Positions 12,991-28,100 of a DNA stretch of 64,000 nucleotides are shown in pieces. Position 1 is the stretch's first letter. Each line of letters begins with the position of its first letter. Source of the stretch: Saxidomus purpurata (Eukaryota > Mollusca > Bivalvia > Venerida > Veneridae); assembly GCA_022818135.1 (NCBI GenBank), contig JAFMSR010000001.1, positions 4,083,466 through 4,147,465 of the forward strand, written 5' to 3'. A program made the position numbers and the translations under genes. The notes below the pieces were generated by a model that saw only the letters and a list, made by a program, of their open reading frames with translations, had not been told where the DNA came from and did no database searches.

Positions 12991-13157
12991 TTAAACAAAT
13001 TCCCAGTCCCCATCTTCACTGCCACTTGGTCCCCTAGGCATCCTGCTGGTCCCTGCTGTTTCATGTGCATCATTGGAAATTCTAAAAATGTACTTGGTAA
13101 ACCGTCGAACAAGCTGAGCATCTTTGTTGATGCCCCATAGAGTATTAGTAGGTGTGG
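12991..13157 (-). CDS. TECPR2: TECPR2 last exon with C-terminal LIR-like motif
   Basis: Acceptor ATTTCAG|CC. The exon encodes the final TECPR segment (TPTNTLWGINKDAQLVRRF) and a tail ending SEDGDWEFV with stop TAA at 12993-12991. The human protein ends in an acidic stretch with WEVI, its ATG8-family-binding LIR core. Here WEFV also fits the W-x-x-V/I/L core with acidic residues before it. This is the end of the 17-exon gene. Confidence 0.9.
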
Positions 13158-16100
13158 CTGAAATTGATATTCCATATGAGTTATACAATATCTTTGACAC
13201 TTACCCTACTGCAAAGGTGTATGTACAAAATCAATTTAAGCCCATGCCCCTCATAAATTACACACTTTTATTTAACATAGGTGAACAAAACTCAATGCCT
13301 GCATTTTGTTGAAATTCTTTACTGTTTTAACGATTAGCATAAAATCTTATGCCACCATGGTCGAGTGTTCGCTGACTTGAAATGACCAAAAGCTCTCATA
13401 GATTGACTGTCATGGGTCCAAGACCTGCTACTAACCATGTCTCTCTATGTGAGAAAGTTGGCAGTTTCTTACCGAAGACAGGGATCTAGTTCTGGTTCTT
13501 CCTATGACCGATGCTTAGGTAAACTGCCTGTCTGTAAAAATGACCTAGATATGAAACAGGCGTTAAACTCATACTTCACATCAGTGCAACTTGTTAACAA
13601 GTACTACTTTGCTGCAAGTGACACATACGTTCACAAAATTTACCAGAAAGGATTGTCTGCCTTTGCAAAGATGAATTTAGTCTTGCATTATGCTACAGTC
13701 CTAGCGTCTTGGCAATAGATTTAGTACTTACACACTTTTTGAGGAACTCAATATGGTGTTGTATACAAGAAAGTTGTATATTATTTGAGTTTTATTAAAT
13801 TGTGAGTGTAACATATTTCATTTTCTTTAAGCAGTGAGATATTTGGACATGTATATCTGATCTACTATACTGCATACCTGAAATATGTGTAAGTTCTCCA
13901 GGTAATTTTTTCCAGTAGTCTCCAGTAACATGGTCAGGTGAGACGCCATAGCGACAAAGAAGTTCTCCAGCATGGTTCAGGGCAAACACAAAATTATCTG
14001 ATACAGTTAGCTGCATTGCTGGGGATCCTGAAAAAAAGCGCAAAAGTATTTTTATTCTACTTGCCAATGTTTAAGACATATCAGTCATATATGAATATAG
14101 CCTCTTCTGCCCTTTTAACCAAATTGAATATAAGCATCCATGCAGTGTGGTCATGTTCTCCACTCTTCTCTTGTTATACATATATTTACTCTCAATTGCA
14201 AAATAAGTTCTCACAACTTATTTTAATCTGTCTTGAGATTCACTCCAGCTGAAAATCAACAGATGCGGTGCGGAATTATCATTGTCTTGCCTAAGGACAC
14301 TACCACTACTTAGGCACTGGTGGAGCTCAAACACTGGACCCTCTAATCCATAGGAAAATGTGTTACCACTGCACCAAGGTGACTCCACTCTTCAAGTTAG
14401 CATGTAAAATTTCATTACATACTCAAATGAACAATACAGTATATAATACTGACTAAATTTTGAATGACCACACAACTCAAAGACCCTACCTGAAAGTCAA
14501 GATTAAATTGTGAACAAACAATAGAACTATTTTGTTCTCATCATTAAGTGTTAAAATTTCCTACAGTTCATTTAGGATAATGTGAGAGTGATGTAACAAT
14601 TATATGAAGACACAAAGTTTACAACCACTGTATAAAGAAGGTAGATCATGCAAAAACAAACAGCATCAGACTCTGTAACACCAATGGATGCTCTCCAAAG
14701 CCAGTGTTTTTGGATGCAGCTGTGACTATACACTCTTTCCCCCCGACCGACCTCCCCCCATTCTGTTCTTATTGATCAGTATCTCCTACCTGAGACATGG
14801 ATCCACTTGCGTCCAATTGGCATCTCCTGTGTGATACCCTCTCTTACATATACCTGCCGCCTGTTATCTATTGCCCATACCTACAAATTATATCATTATC
14901 CATCAATCAGCGTCAGTTACTTCAAATATAAATTTTTGCTTCATTTTTAGGGGCTTAACACTCGTTTCAACAGTGTTTCATTTATGCTTACAGTGGACAG
15001 TGTACATAACTAATGCTGCTGGGAAGAACCAGTGCTACAACCCTATCCTCAATAAGAAACTGCCAATTTTCTCACCCAACGGACATGGTCGGAAGCCGGG
15101 CTTGAACTCATGACCCTCAATCAATAAGAGGTTACAAGATCTGACCACTCTATCATGGAGGCAGTAATGCTTTGTTATTTCAGATACATACAACACTAAC
15201 GAAACTGACTAATACACCTTGCACTGCCTTGACAAATGACAACAGATGTACTTCTAAACAGAGAACTGCTGCAATCCATCTAAAATAGGCACCAGTAGTT
15301 TAAGCCAGGCTCCAGTGATTAATGGTATGGAAATATGAAGGGACTGCATTGCGTAAAGCTTCCCGACATGGTCCGTGATGTACAACGGCCATTAAGACTT
15401 TTACACTGCATAATGAATTATTACTTTTAAGAATTATTAAGCCACAACAAGGTTTTCCTCTCTAACATTTAATTGACACCTTCACATGTAACGTTAACAA
15501 ACGGGCCATTGCAATGGCCCTTGATTGTTTATCCATGCAGTACATCTGCGCATTTGAGTCAAGTTGCTTGTAAAAATATAATCATTAATTTCAAGCTATT
15601 ATGCATTCACGTTTTAAATGGATTTATTACAATGGGCTGAAAAAACATCCGCATAGATCGTAAACAACGGTGTTTTCCATATTTAAAGGGCTCTGTGACC
15701 TAGTTTTTGACCCAAGATGACCCATATTCAAGCTTTGAGCTAGATTAACTAATCGCATAGAAACAAAACATTTCTGACAAATTTCCTGGGTATATGGGCT
15801 GAAAATTTTACCTATAGAGTATTAACAAGGCTAATTCGTTATTTGGGCTCTGTGACCTAGTTTTTGACCCCAGATGACCCATATTGAAACTTGAACGAGC
15901 TAAAAATATATCGAATTTCCCACAACCTTTCCGAACAAATTTCACGGATTATATTAAAGGGCTGAAAATGTAACCTTTACCAGAAGTTTTAAAAGTTTTT
16001 CCTATATACTCAGGCTGTGACTGGCAAGGTCTTTTTGACCCCAGAGACCCATAATTCGAACCTTGAGCTAGAAGTCATCGAAACAACCTTACTGACAAAT

Positions 16101-19100
16101 ATTTAAGGATATTTGGGCTTGATGATTTAGACATCAAGAGTGTTAACAAGGTTTTTCCTATATTAGCCTGGGCTCTAGTGACCCCCCAAGTAGTTTTGAC
16201 CCCAGAGACCCATAATTCGAACTTGGGCTAGAGATCCATCTAACCAATCTTTCATGCCAAATTGCCAGGATTAGTTGTGGTTTAGAGACAGAATAAAGTT
16301 TTCCTATATGAGCCTTAAAACTAAGGAACCTTTTGGTCAATTTTTTGGGGTCATAATTTGAACCTTGGTAGATGTTCACTCGACGATGCTACATGCCATA
16401 TATCGAACTCGGCCTTGTGGTTTCACAATGAGGATTTCAAAGTTTTTCTATTTGTTGCCATGCAACCAAGTTTCATGGGTTCGTGAACAACTTTGGTAGA
16501 GCCTCATGCAAGAACACCCCTGCATAGACCATTAGCAGTGGTTTCAGGGTCTTTGAACTAAGTGTGGACGGACGACGGACATTCATCGATCCTAATAGAT
16601 CACCCTGAGCCAGCTCAGGTGAGCTAAAAAGACAGAGGAGAAACAAAAACTTAACATATACAGTACTTCTGGCAAACCTTTAAAATCAACACTGGTAATT
16701 GTCAAAAGATGTGATGAAATAAGTCTGCATGGGTCCGAGACTTTGGTGGTTTTGAGCAAAAGTGTCTACAGCTTTAACTTATTCAAAACAATTTCTTCAA
16801 AACAAGATTTTAACAGCAGCTAATATATGCAATATTGACAAAAAAGTTGACCAAGAAAACTGTCTTTGTAATTTTTATTACACTCAGAAGGACTCATTTC
16901 CAAAAAATATATAAAACTAACCTTCCAGTCCTGACGGCCTGAGACAACCTGTGTGAAAACCGTTCCTCCATTATCTACTGGCAGCCATGCAGCATTGAGG
17001 CACAAATCTGATGGTGCCTTCACACCAATACGGTGCCAAACCATACCATCACTGTCCACCGACCATACATTCACATTGGCACATGATATATGTACAAGCT
17101 GTCTGTCCTCTATGTCACAGAAACAAAATAAATTCCATTTTTAATACTTTACATAGCCTAGAGCCTATAACAATATAAGGAACAACAGTAATTTTCTTAG
17201 AAATTAGCATTATAAAATTAATGTTTATCAAAAGGTATACATGTACTCTGCAAAATTTAAACTAAATTGTTCAGCAGTTAAAAATGCTAAGGTCAAATAT
17301 GCGTCCAGTTAAACCAAGTGATTATTCAATACAGTTGTATTTATTGTATGACTGTGTGTGATACTAAAATATGGCTACCTCATACAGGTGGCTGTCTCAG
17401 TCAGGTGGCCACTTACACATGTTCAACAGAACTTTCTTCAAACATGACACAAAACAGAAAAAGTAAGGTTTTTTACCCTATAACCTGCTAGTGGTAATTG
17501 ATACCGCCATGGCAACCAGTGTAGATCATGATCAGTCTGTATATTCATTTTAAGTCATTAAAATTTCCAGTTAGTACCCCTTTGAACAACCAATGGTACT
17601 AATTGAAACATGGACTAGTCCATTCTAGAAGTTTAGTCGGGTAAAGGTTAAAACAATTCTCTATTATACTAACCTAACTGTGAGAGATCAAGCTTTGACC
17701 ATCCTGAACCTCTGGGATCTACATCACTCATACCTGTCCTGATAAACACCTCTCCTTCACCAGTAAGACCCCATAATGCATCAGTGCATACAGATAAGCA
17801 AACAAATAATAGACGTGATGCACGTTTTGTTGGGCCAGGAATAGAAGAACAGGTTTGACGATCAGGAGAAAATGCAAAGATATCACCGCTCGGTTGATGC
17901 GCCCACACTAATCCTGTAACATACATCTGTTGTGTTTATTTTTATTACTATGTGTCTTTTCTGATTCTGTTCTAGCTACTGAATTGCACTACAAAAGCTT
18001 CTGCGAGGTACTAAATTACCTTTGTATGACTACACCGGCTACTGTATCGTATTCTTACAGTCATGTATGCTCAAAAGTGGAGCTCAATAAAGTTTTTAAC
18101 TTCTGCAATTACATGCACTACAGAAGGTAGGATTTTATAGATACATACACTCCACAGTCAGGCCACAAACAGTAGCAAAATGTCAGTCCTAACTGGGTCT
18201 TGCTTATAAAGGACATTTTCAAAAACAACAGTACTCTGCATTTTGTTTTGCTAAACATAAAACTTTTAAGGTAAAAGTACTAAACTTCCAATGAAATGCT
18301 TACCATTTGCTTGACTAGCTGTACTGGCAACCACTGTTTTCCAAACAGACGTAGCTGTCAGATTTTCAGGATGGGCCTCTCTCCACATCTGACCTAAGAA
18401 TCCATTAAAAAACATGAAAAGGTGTCAAGCTGCTTATAGCAATCTGTATGTTATTTTTAGGAATACTTTATAATAGTGTCTGCTTATATGTCAGTCAGTC
18501 AGGGAGATCATTTTGTGTGTGGCAATGTTATGCACCTGTTTGTTTGTTTGCATTGTATTTGGTGCTTTGTAGAAAGGTATACAATACTTATGCTCCCTGA
18601 AACAAATTATCCTGCAACATTTTCAAATATCTGCAGATACAAAATCTGGCATGTTAATTACAAAAAGTAAGCTCACCCTCTATGCTGCCTCTACATACAT
18701 GCATAACATGTTTGTATTCCGGGCACACCCAGATTCCACTGCGGGCCCCTATCAGCCCCCCACTCTGTGCACTCAGCAGTACTGTCAACTTCTGTGGGTC
18801 AAACTTCTTTGAGAAAGACTTCAACATGTCCATAGCTGTGAAGTCTTTTATGATGTACTCTCCACTTAGAGGTACCTAAAGTGTTCAAAATACACTTCAT
18901 TACTGAGGCGATACTTACTGAATGCTGCACTTAAGCATACCATTGGGATTTATTTTTAGCTTTACACCCATTTCATCAGTATTTATGATAGCCACAGTTT
19001 ACATAACCACCAATACTAGGAAGTGCTAGCCTCCTTGTATCTAAGAAGTTGTCAACATTCTCAAATATAGAGCCAGGTTGGTAGCTGGGCTCGAACCCAT

Positions 19101-22100
19101 GAATCTCAATCAGTGAGAGAATGGTTAAATAGGTCTACAGCTTTGGTTCAGCAAGAAATGTTACTGTTTTATCCAATTAAATGAAACCTTGATGTGGTTA
19201 TTGGCTAAAACAAAAGCACCAAAAACATTCAAGTCTGCACTAGAATATAGCCAAATAGAATTTTAAAACGCTGGGTTGCATTGACATGAGCAACACTATA
19301 AAAACTATAAACTTCAATCATTTTGTATACAATAAGTCCATAACTCAAAAGAGTAAAACCAATACAATAAATTATTCCTCAAAAATTTGTCTTGTCACTG
19401 TTTCATTCTTGACATGTCGGAATTACAAATGTATGTACGCTTTAAGAAAAGGCATGTTGTACCTGCCACCAATTGTTCTCTCCCCTTGGTGTTTCCATAG
19501 TAACCCCTGGACAAAACCAGACCTGACCAAGAATATCAACAGCCCAACCAATGTTATCCTCTCCCAGACATAAATGGCTGAATAGTCTGTTCTCAGATCC
19601 ACTGCAAAATCCAAACAAAACAGATGATAGGAGCTGCATCACCCCTCAAAATGACATTAGATCCTCTTGTCAAGTATTTTCTTTAGGAAATTTAATGATA
19701 GTCTGCTGACTGCCGTGACAGTGACTGTCTCAACTAATTGGAAATTTCAATACTCAGGTACAGGTTAAATGTACATAACAGTGTACATTCTATTGTAATA
19801 TTGACGTTTTTTTTACTTATGTGCTGGTATAATTTACCTGGTGTTTTTTGCTGTTGGGTGCTAAAGAAATTCGAACATATGTTAAAGCGCATTTTTTTTG
19901 AGCCCGGCCCCCACGGTTGACTGGACTCTTCTGAGAAAGTTTCATGAAAATCTTTGGCAATGTTTCCAAGGAAAGCTAACAGAGGTCACTGTGACCTTGA
20001 CCTTGACCTAAACTTGTAGGGATCATCTATTCAGTAAGACCAATCATCCTATGATGTTTGAAGACTGTGGGTGATGTAAATGGCAAGGTATCAAGTGGAA
20101 AAGATTTTCAAAGTTCAGGTCACTGTGACCTTGATCAATGACCCACTGACCCCAAAAATAATAATGATCATCTACGAAGTAAGACCAATCAATCTACTCA
20201 GTTTGAAGATTGTGGGTCAAATAGATTTCAGTATTTTTTGTTCCGGTTATCATGACCTTGACCTTACTAACGGACCCCAAAAACATTAAGGAATATCTAC
20301 TCAGTTTGAAGACTGTTGGTCAAATAGATCTCAAGAAATTGAGCAGAAAAGATTTTCAAAGTTTCGGGTTACTGTGACTTTGACCACTGACACAAAAAAC
20401 AATAGGGATTATCTAATGTTGCAGGGAACGTTCTGAGAAAGTTTGCTGAAAGTTGAATGAAAACTTTGACCTGAAGAGTGTTATCAATGAAAATCTACCA
20501 GAGGTCACTGTGACCTTGACCTTTGACCCACTGACCCTAAAAACGGTAGGGATCATCTATAAGTTCCAGGGAACCTTCTGAGCAAGTTTGATGAAAGTTG
20601 TAATGACATCCTTTTTTATTTGTAAATGTATAGGGGACGATTTTCACTATTTGAATGCCCCTATTTTCTTGATGTTAGGAAATCATATCTATCTAAGTAT
20701 TATTATAGAAATCCTAATTCTATTAAATTGAGAGATTTAATGTGTACCAGTAACAAAACTAAACTTGTAAAACCTGCCTCCTTTTGTAAAATCATTTTAT
20801 AAAGGATTACTTGCTCTTTATAAAAATAATCTTGTCCATTTATAAAGAATCTTCCACCAGAAAGGTACATTTATATCTGTAATATATGATTGTGTATTTG
20901 TTCCTCAAAATATCACATGTTTATTGTATTTAGTGTATAACAAAGTGCACTTCAGTTCCATATGATCCATTTTTGTAACTTAAAAGCATGGAAAACCTCA
21001 GAAATACAACCCTGATTGAATATTACAGCTATTATAAGTTTATGCTTTTACTGGCTCCTAGGTTTTATTTTATTTCAGTTAATTATATTACCAACTAGGA
21101 GGACAATCGTTTCTATTGCTGGAAGATCCTCCCATGCAAAAATTGATAAAACATAGAGAGACACGGTGTCTGAGTCGTTATTCAGTGTTTCCTTGAAATA
21201 AAATAGCATACGTACAGTAATAGACTACAATAATAGACATAAATGTAAATGTTACAGCACTGTTGCTAAGATTTTAAAAATTTCAGGACCAGAAATTATT
21301 GATGATAAGTAGTACTGTTTTATTTTATAGTACAATCAACTTAACTAATTAGGCACAGAGCTGGTCTTTCGGGATGGCCGGAAATTTAGAAATGTGCATT
21401 TATGAGGGGGTAGTGGCCTGGCTTTTCTTCCACACTCCCATTGTAATCAATACATGCCAAGCTCGTATGGTTAAAGGTTTTTGTTATATGGGATCCATCT
21501 TCCGAGTAACGTTGGAACCCCCTTTTTACCTCCAAATTATGGGGAGGCCCAGGCGGGGTCTTTAACGGTCTCGGGACTTATTTTTGGCGATTGAATATAC
21601 AAAGGCCATCCCTCTCTACCCAGATTTTAATTACACTATTTCAGCTTCCTGTTTTGCTGACTCTGTGCTTTTATTTTATTTCAGGTAATTTATTCACAGT
21701 AGGAGGATATTATGACCTGGTGAGCTTCATCAAATGGTTTTAAGGAACAGAGTAACTCTGCTGCTAGTAACTATCCAGCATAAGTATGTTGTTGCTGTTC
21801 AGATAAAAAGTGATTAAATCCAATACGACTACTAAAATGGCACAGAAATTAGTCGTTAGTTGGTCATGTTTGGGTATTATTAAAATTGCAAACAGCTTGC
21901 TAATGTGTATTGCTATAAATGTTACATAGCTTAAGGGATGATATTATTCCACAATGAAATTGAGCCCTAACGGTTAATAACGGAACAAGTTGGGAATGGC
22001 CGTTGGGGCCTGGTGGAAGCCAAAGGTATGTATCTTGTAGGGGCAATGTGCCTGCTTTTCTTGCTACCAGGATTTGTTTAATCCACTGCAAAACTTGACT

Positions 22101-25100
22101 CATTTCTCTAAGGGTTTTTCATGGGGTACTTTATATTAAAGGTATTGCAAAAACTCCTACCTTTATATCTGGAGTATACAGAATTGTGGTATTTGTTAAC
22201 CTTAAAATACCACTTGTTCTATTGTAGCTATGAGTATAACAAATGCACATCTTTATATGCTGGCCACAGTTGCTTGTATTAAGCCTTGATCAGAAATAAA
22301 ACTTGAGACTATTAAACTATTATTTTATACATTTCGTTTCAGCAAGGCATTGCTTGGTTGAGCTTAAAATGTTTTACCAATTACCTCTGGGCAATTGTTC
22401 TCATAATTGCTTGATCATATTTACATGCAAAAAGTGTTGCATTCAGATACATGACATGGCTAAATGAGTCTATAGTTAGTTGTAAATGTGGTTTCCTTAA
22501 AGTTTGCAAATGTGTATTCGTTAAAACAAGAAAAGGGCTAAAGTGATAACATAAATGCAAATGCTACAGAACTATTGTAAGCTGTTAAATGTACTTTTGA
22601 GGACCAGTAAACATTGGTGATACAGCCCTGGAAATAAAGTGTCAACATAGCCAAAGGCACAGATCTTGTATCAGAATCAGAAATTTATTTGTGGAATGTG
22701 CATTTATATAAGCTTTATTAGGTCACCAATTAAAATAATGGATAACTTTGATAAGGTCTACTAAATTCATCCTATAAAATACAGCACAAATCATGAAAGT
22801 TCATTCAATTATAATGGAAACAGTCTCTGAATACAGACATACACATTTTTCCAGTCATGAATAATATAATACATGCACAGTCAAAGATCTGCATTTTTGT
22901 TTCTGGCCAAGTATAATACAATACATGCATATGCATCATGAGGTAGGAACATGTGAGTCCATTCACTTACTGTTTTAACAATCCTTGAAACATGCTGAAA
23001 ATACCATATCATTATTCTGACAATATACAGTAAACTCCATATATAACAAATCCATTGGCACAATTTAAAATTGTTTTTTATTACAGGAGTTTGTTATATC
23101 CATACAGCGTTTTCATATCAAATAAAGAAAGAAAAGGCATCTGGTCCAGAAAATTTGTTCCTTTTATCTGGAATTTTGTTATATCAGGAGTCGTTATATA
23201 GGAAGTTCACTGTAGTTTCAGGTAAAACTGACTTATTTCAATTTGTATACAGGTACTGCAGCTTTTGAAGTGTCATATCCAAGCAATATACATTTTATAG
23301 TCAGATAATACCTTTAGTTATCTACACAGTATCTCATACTACAGTTCCTCTTTCTTTTCATTATTGTCTGATATTGTATTTATAAAGTGTAAACTTTTAT
23401 CTGTGATTATGTATTAACAATCATGTGCAAACTGATACTGATGAGTGCAAGAATGTAATTGTGTACATATGAAAGATGTAAGTGACTGACCTATCTCCTG
23501 ACTTCCAGTCCTTCCCTTCAGGTAGGTCGGCAGTGACACCTGATCTATAAAGCCAGTGACAGTTCTCTGTCAGCGCCCACACCACCCCAGCCAGACACAC
23601 TATCTGTTTGAGCCTGTGTCTGCATTCTACCTCCATTCCAGTGTAACAAGGTCGGTCCCTTGACAGTCCTTTCTGTATCATAACCTGATGGTTGGACTTT
23701 AGGTACCTGTATTGTACATACAAAATGATTTTAGAATATCTGCTTCAAAATGACGCAGGAAAACATGTTGCTAAATACAGGTACTAGTTAAATACAGGTA
23801 CTAGTTAAATCTGACAATGTGGCTGCAGAATACTTAAGCCATTGTTGTCAGTTTATTCCAGTAGTAAAAACAGATGTTCAAACTCTTAAAATGCAAAGGA
23901 TATAATTGAATGCGATCCAACTTTGACCAACTCAATGACAAAAACTATAAAATCTGTTTGTATGCTTTGCATTACAAAAACAAGATTCTGCTTAACACAA
24001 GAACATGTTCATAGACATATAAATTCAACAAAAATAAATATTACTGATTACCATGCACATGTATTATCCACAGAGATATATGCAACATCCCTGACGGCTT
24101 CTACCCATTTCATTCCCTCAGGTCGTCTGGGTGTAATTTTTGTTCCTGCATACACAGTATTCTTGTTGAGACCCCACACAATGTTACCATCTGGAGACAC
24201 TGATATCTGACTAGCTGTTCCAATGGCTTTCTTCAATGTCACACCAGGTCCATTCAATGCACCATAGAATATATTCCAACTTCTGTCTGTAATCCAAATA
24301 TGTGTATTGGACACAGATATACTGTGTATATTCCCCTGTGCAGGTATTTCGGTCCAAGTGTTCACAGATTTAAGGAATTTAGAAGTTTCTGCAACTTGAT
24401 CAATCCCAGAATCCCATGAAATGTTTTCCTTCCTGTCACTTTCAGTGTCTGAGGTCAGTGAGGACATTTCTGATGGTGAATTTGGAGCATATTTAGAATA
24501 GAAATCATCTGCTGTAGCGCCAGGTTTAGTATATATTGTATATATTGATGGGATGTAAGAGCCTCCAGGACTTGTTGGGGAGAATGGAGAACTCAAGGGC
24601 AATGAATGACCTTCATTTGTCTGACCTCCATCTGTACCATCATCTGTACATAACTGTTTTGCATCTCCTTCCACTGTTGAAATCTCAAGTTCGTTTAACT
24701 CTTTTTCCAAGCTACTTGGTTTGTATTCTGAATCCCTTATTGTCAGAGAATTGAGAATTTCCCTTTCTCTAAAACTGTCACTTCTTTGAAATATAGTATT
24801 ATATGCAAGCTGGTCAGCCTCTGATTTATATTCTACTGCAGACATACCACTAGATGAGGACTGTTCTAGATCAAAGTATGCAACATCATTTGTTTCACTC
24901 AAGTAAGAATCTAATCTTGCCACGGCCTGGTCTAAATTGGAACGTTTATCACTTTCATCTTCTATTGGCAAAGTCAAATCTGTCTTTACATTTTCCTTCT
25001 TAGTTTCTCTTTGCTGATTTGTTATCACAATACCAGTTACAGACTTGAAACTTTCTGAACCATTCTCTTGACCTACTTCAGCTATTGTATCTGTATTAAC

Positions 25101-28100
25101 TTTTTGATCATGGTTTGTAGCAGTGGGATTAATTTCTTCACTATCTTTCATTTTAGCTTTGTTTTCAACCTCTTGATCAGTCACTTCCTTAACATCCAAT
25201 GTCACTTGTAGGTGATCATCTTTACTGGCATCCTGAGCAGCAGTGTGGGTAACTTGCTCTTCCAAAGGCTTCTGTGAATCCTCTTGTACACTTGTCTCCA
25301 ATAACTGACCAGAATCATCATTTGTTGATAGTCTTCCAGAAGGATTATTTTCACTGCTATCACTTGCGATACTAGTAGTACTGTTAACGGAGACAGTGTC
25401 AGAATCTCTCAACTCTGGATTTAACTTTTTTGGTGACTTCTCTTTTAAACCTTAAAGAATAATAGAAGAAATAAAGCAAAAAATATTTTAAGTTTCTTAA
25501 AAATGTTTTCCCACACATCATTCAAAAATGCTAAGATTAAAGCTGAAATTAGAAAGTCCCATATTGAAGTATTTGGTTGTAAAATAACATGTAGCTCTTA
25601 TACTTGTATTACCAACAGCAAATTGATACTTGTAAAAAAAACATTCCTTACATTGCAATATGTACTGGTATAACCTTTTTTTTTTAACAAGATGCCCACG
25701 TGCAACATGTCGAGCCCGCCATATGTCAAAAGGGCTAACTCCTTACCAAGCAGAGATGGGTCAAAATACACCTAAATATTGGATGTAACATGCATGTTGT
25801 ACCACAGAAAATTGGTCTCGATTTTTCTCTACGGCCAGTAATAAAAAAGTTACAATATAAGCTATTTATAGTAACAACAAAGGGAAGTAATTCTAAAAAC
25901 AAGGGTAGACCATGGTGGTGAACATTTGTACAAAGTAACATCAAAATCCATCCATGCATGAAGAAGAAATGCTCCAGACAAAGATATTCTTGACTTTGAA
26001 CTTTAACCTCTAAGTGTGACCTTGACCTTAGACCTAGGGACCTGGTTCTTGCGCATGACACTCCGTCTCATGATGGTGAACATTTGTGCAAAGTTAAATT
26101 AAAATCCCTCCATGCATGAAAAAGATATGCCCCTGACAAAGTCATTATTGAATTTAACCTTTAACCTCCAAGTGTGACCTTGACCTTAGACCTAGGGACC
26201 TGGTTCTTGCGCATGACACTCCGTCTCATGATGGTGAACATTTGTGCCAAGTTAAATTAAAATCCCTCCATGCATGAAAAAGATATGCCCCGGACAAAGT
26301 CATTCTTGAATTTAACCTTTAACCTCCAAGTGTGACCTTGACCTTAGACCTAGGGACCTGGTTCTTTTGCATGACACTCCATCTCATGATGGTGAACATT
26401 TGTGCCAAGTAACATCAAAATCCCTCCATGCATGAAAAAGATATGGTCCTGACAAAATCGGATGGAAGGACGCACGGACATACACCGAACCGCCAAAAGT
26501 GACAACTAAATCGAGCTCACCACAGGCGGGCTCGACAAAAATGATATTGCAAAATAATAAGGAACCCTTCCTCACAACATTTTTCAGATAAGCAGCTGCT
26601 AAAGTATGAAGGAAAGTACTTATGGGACTTTAAAAATAAAAGTTGTTTTAGAACAAATAGAGAACAATTCTATCACTGACCTATCGGTAAATTCACAATT
26701 CCAGCATACATGTTCCCGAGACTTTAAGCAGTTTCCACCAGTTCTCCATATCAAACAATGAAAGCATTTAAAAATTGCTATGTAATTTTTATAAAATTTG
26801 TGTAATAAGAAAATTAACAAACCCTTTTTCTTTTTTTTATGTTTGCCTTTTCGGCTGAATACAATTGCATCTTCCACAACAGGTTTAATCTCAACAGACA
26901 TTCTTGTATCAACATTGTCCTCTGATTGACTAGCCATCCTATAGACTGGTTCACTGATCTTTTCATTATGATGATCTTCTTGCAGTCTTGCTAATGCAGA
27001 AAATGCCCCAGTACCAGTCCTGTAAACATCTGACTGGTTCCCTGATATTACTGGAATATCACAACCTGTTGCTAATAGAGTCTGTGAGCCATTCTCTGGA
27101 GTGTTACTTTCACTTGCTGCCTGTCCAATCTCAATTGTCAGAAGATCAGGTGAATCTAACTGAATAACTGGGGGAAGTTCTTGTTGTGAAGTACTTCCTC
27201 CATCACTTGGTCCACTTCTTTCACCTAAATTTTCTTTCTTCTTTTCAGCACTCAATTTTTCCTGAATTTTATCAACTAAAACACTAGGTTTGGCAATCTG
27301 TTTCACTTTGTCTAATATATTTCCTTGGAACATTTTAAATGGAGACTTTTCACTTGGCTCTGTCTTTTTTTCTATCTTTTTGTCATTGTCCACGGGTTGC
27401 TGGCCTTTTTCTTGTCTTTCTATCTCCAGTTGTTTTAATACTGAAATATTTGTTTGCACATGCGATGATATCTCATTAAAACTTTAAATTTCAACAAACT
27501 TGGTCAAACCTATTGAAATACTGATAGATTATTTCCTTACAGATATCTTCATTTTAATATTTCAGGAAGATATGTCTTGTCATAATCAGCTATAGTAACT
27601 GTTTTAATTTTTATCTAAATATGTCACAGCATACATTATCTTACATTTTCTTAGAAATGTTTATTTCAAAGATATGGTAGTAAATACCTTAATACATGTA
27701 CATGGTGCATTGTGGTTTTATAGCAATATAATAATTATTTAACTACAATTTTATGAAAGTTCAGTCACACTTCATTATATGAACACCCAATATTCGTTAA
27801 ACTCACTTTTGTCTAGTGACTTTGCCACTCATGAAAGTAGGTATTCTCATAGTTATTCAAAATATATCAAACTTTCATCCAAACAAACAAATCTTAAGAA
27901 AATATCCTAACAAAATTTGCCTGGTCTTCACTGACATAATAAATATCTTTATTGAAACTTACACTGACTAGTTGGTCTAGACATCGGCTTGTCTGAAATT
28001 CTGATCAAATTTCTATCTGTTCCCTCCCGTAGCACAAATATTTCATGATCGGTCGCTGCAATAAATTTTATCATTCCCAAATGTTTCTGCAATCCTACAA

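Noticed and set aside
13050..13312. Open frames on + and in a second minus frame over the TECPR2 last exon
   Set aside because: They are shadows of the real exon, whose frame is fixed by the acceptor phase and the match to the TECPR2 C-terminus.
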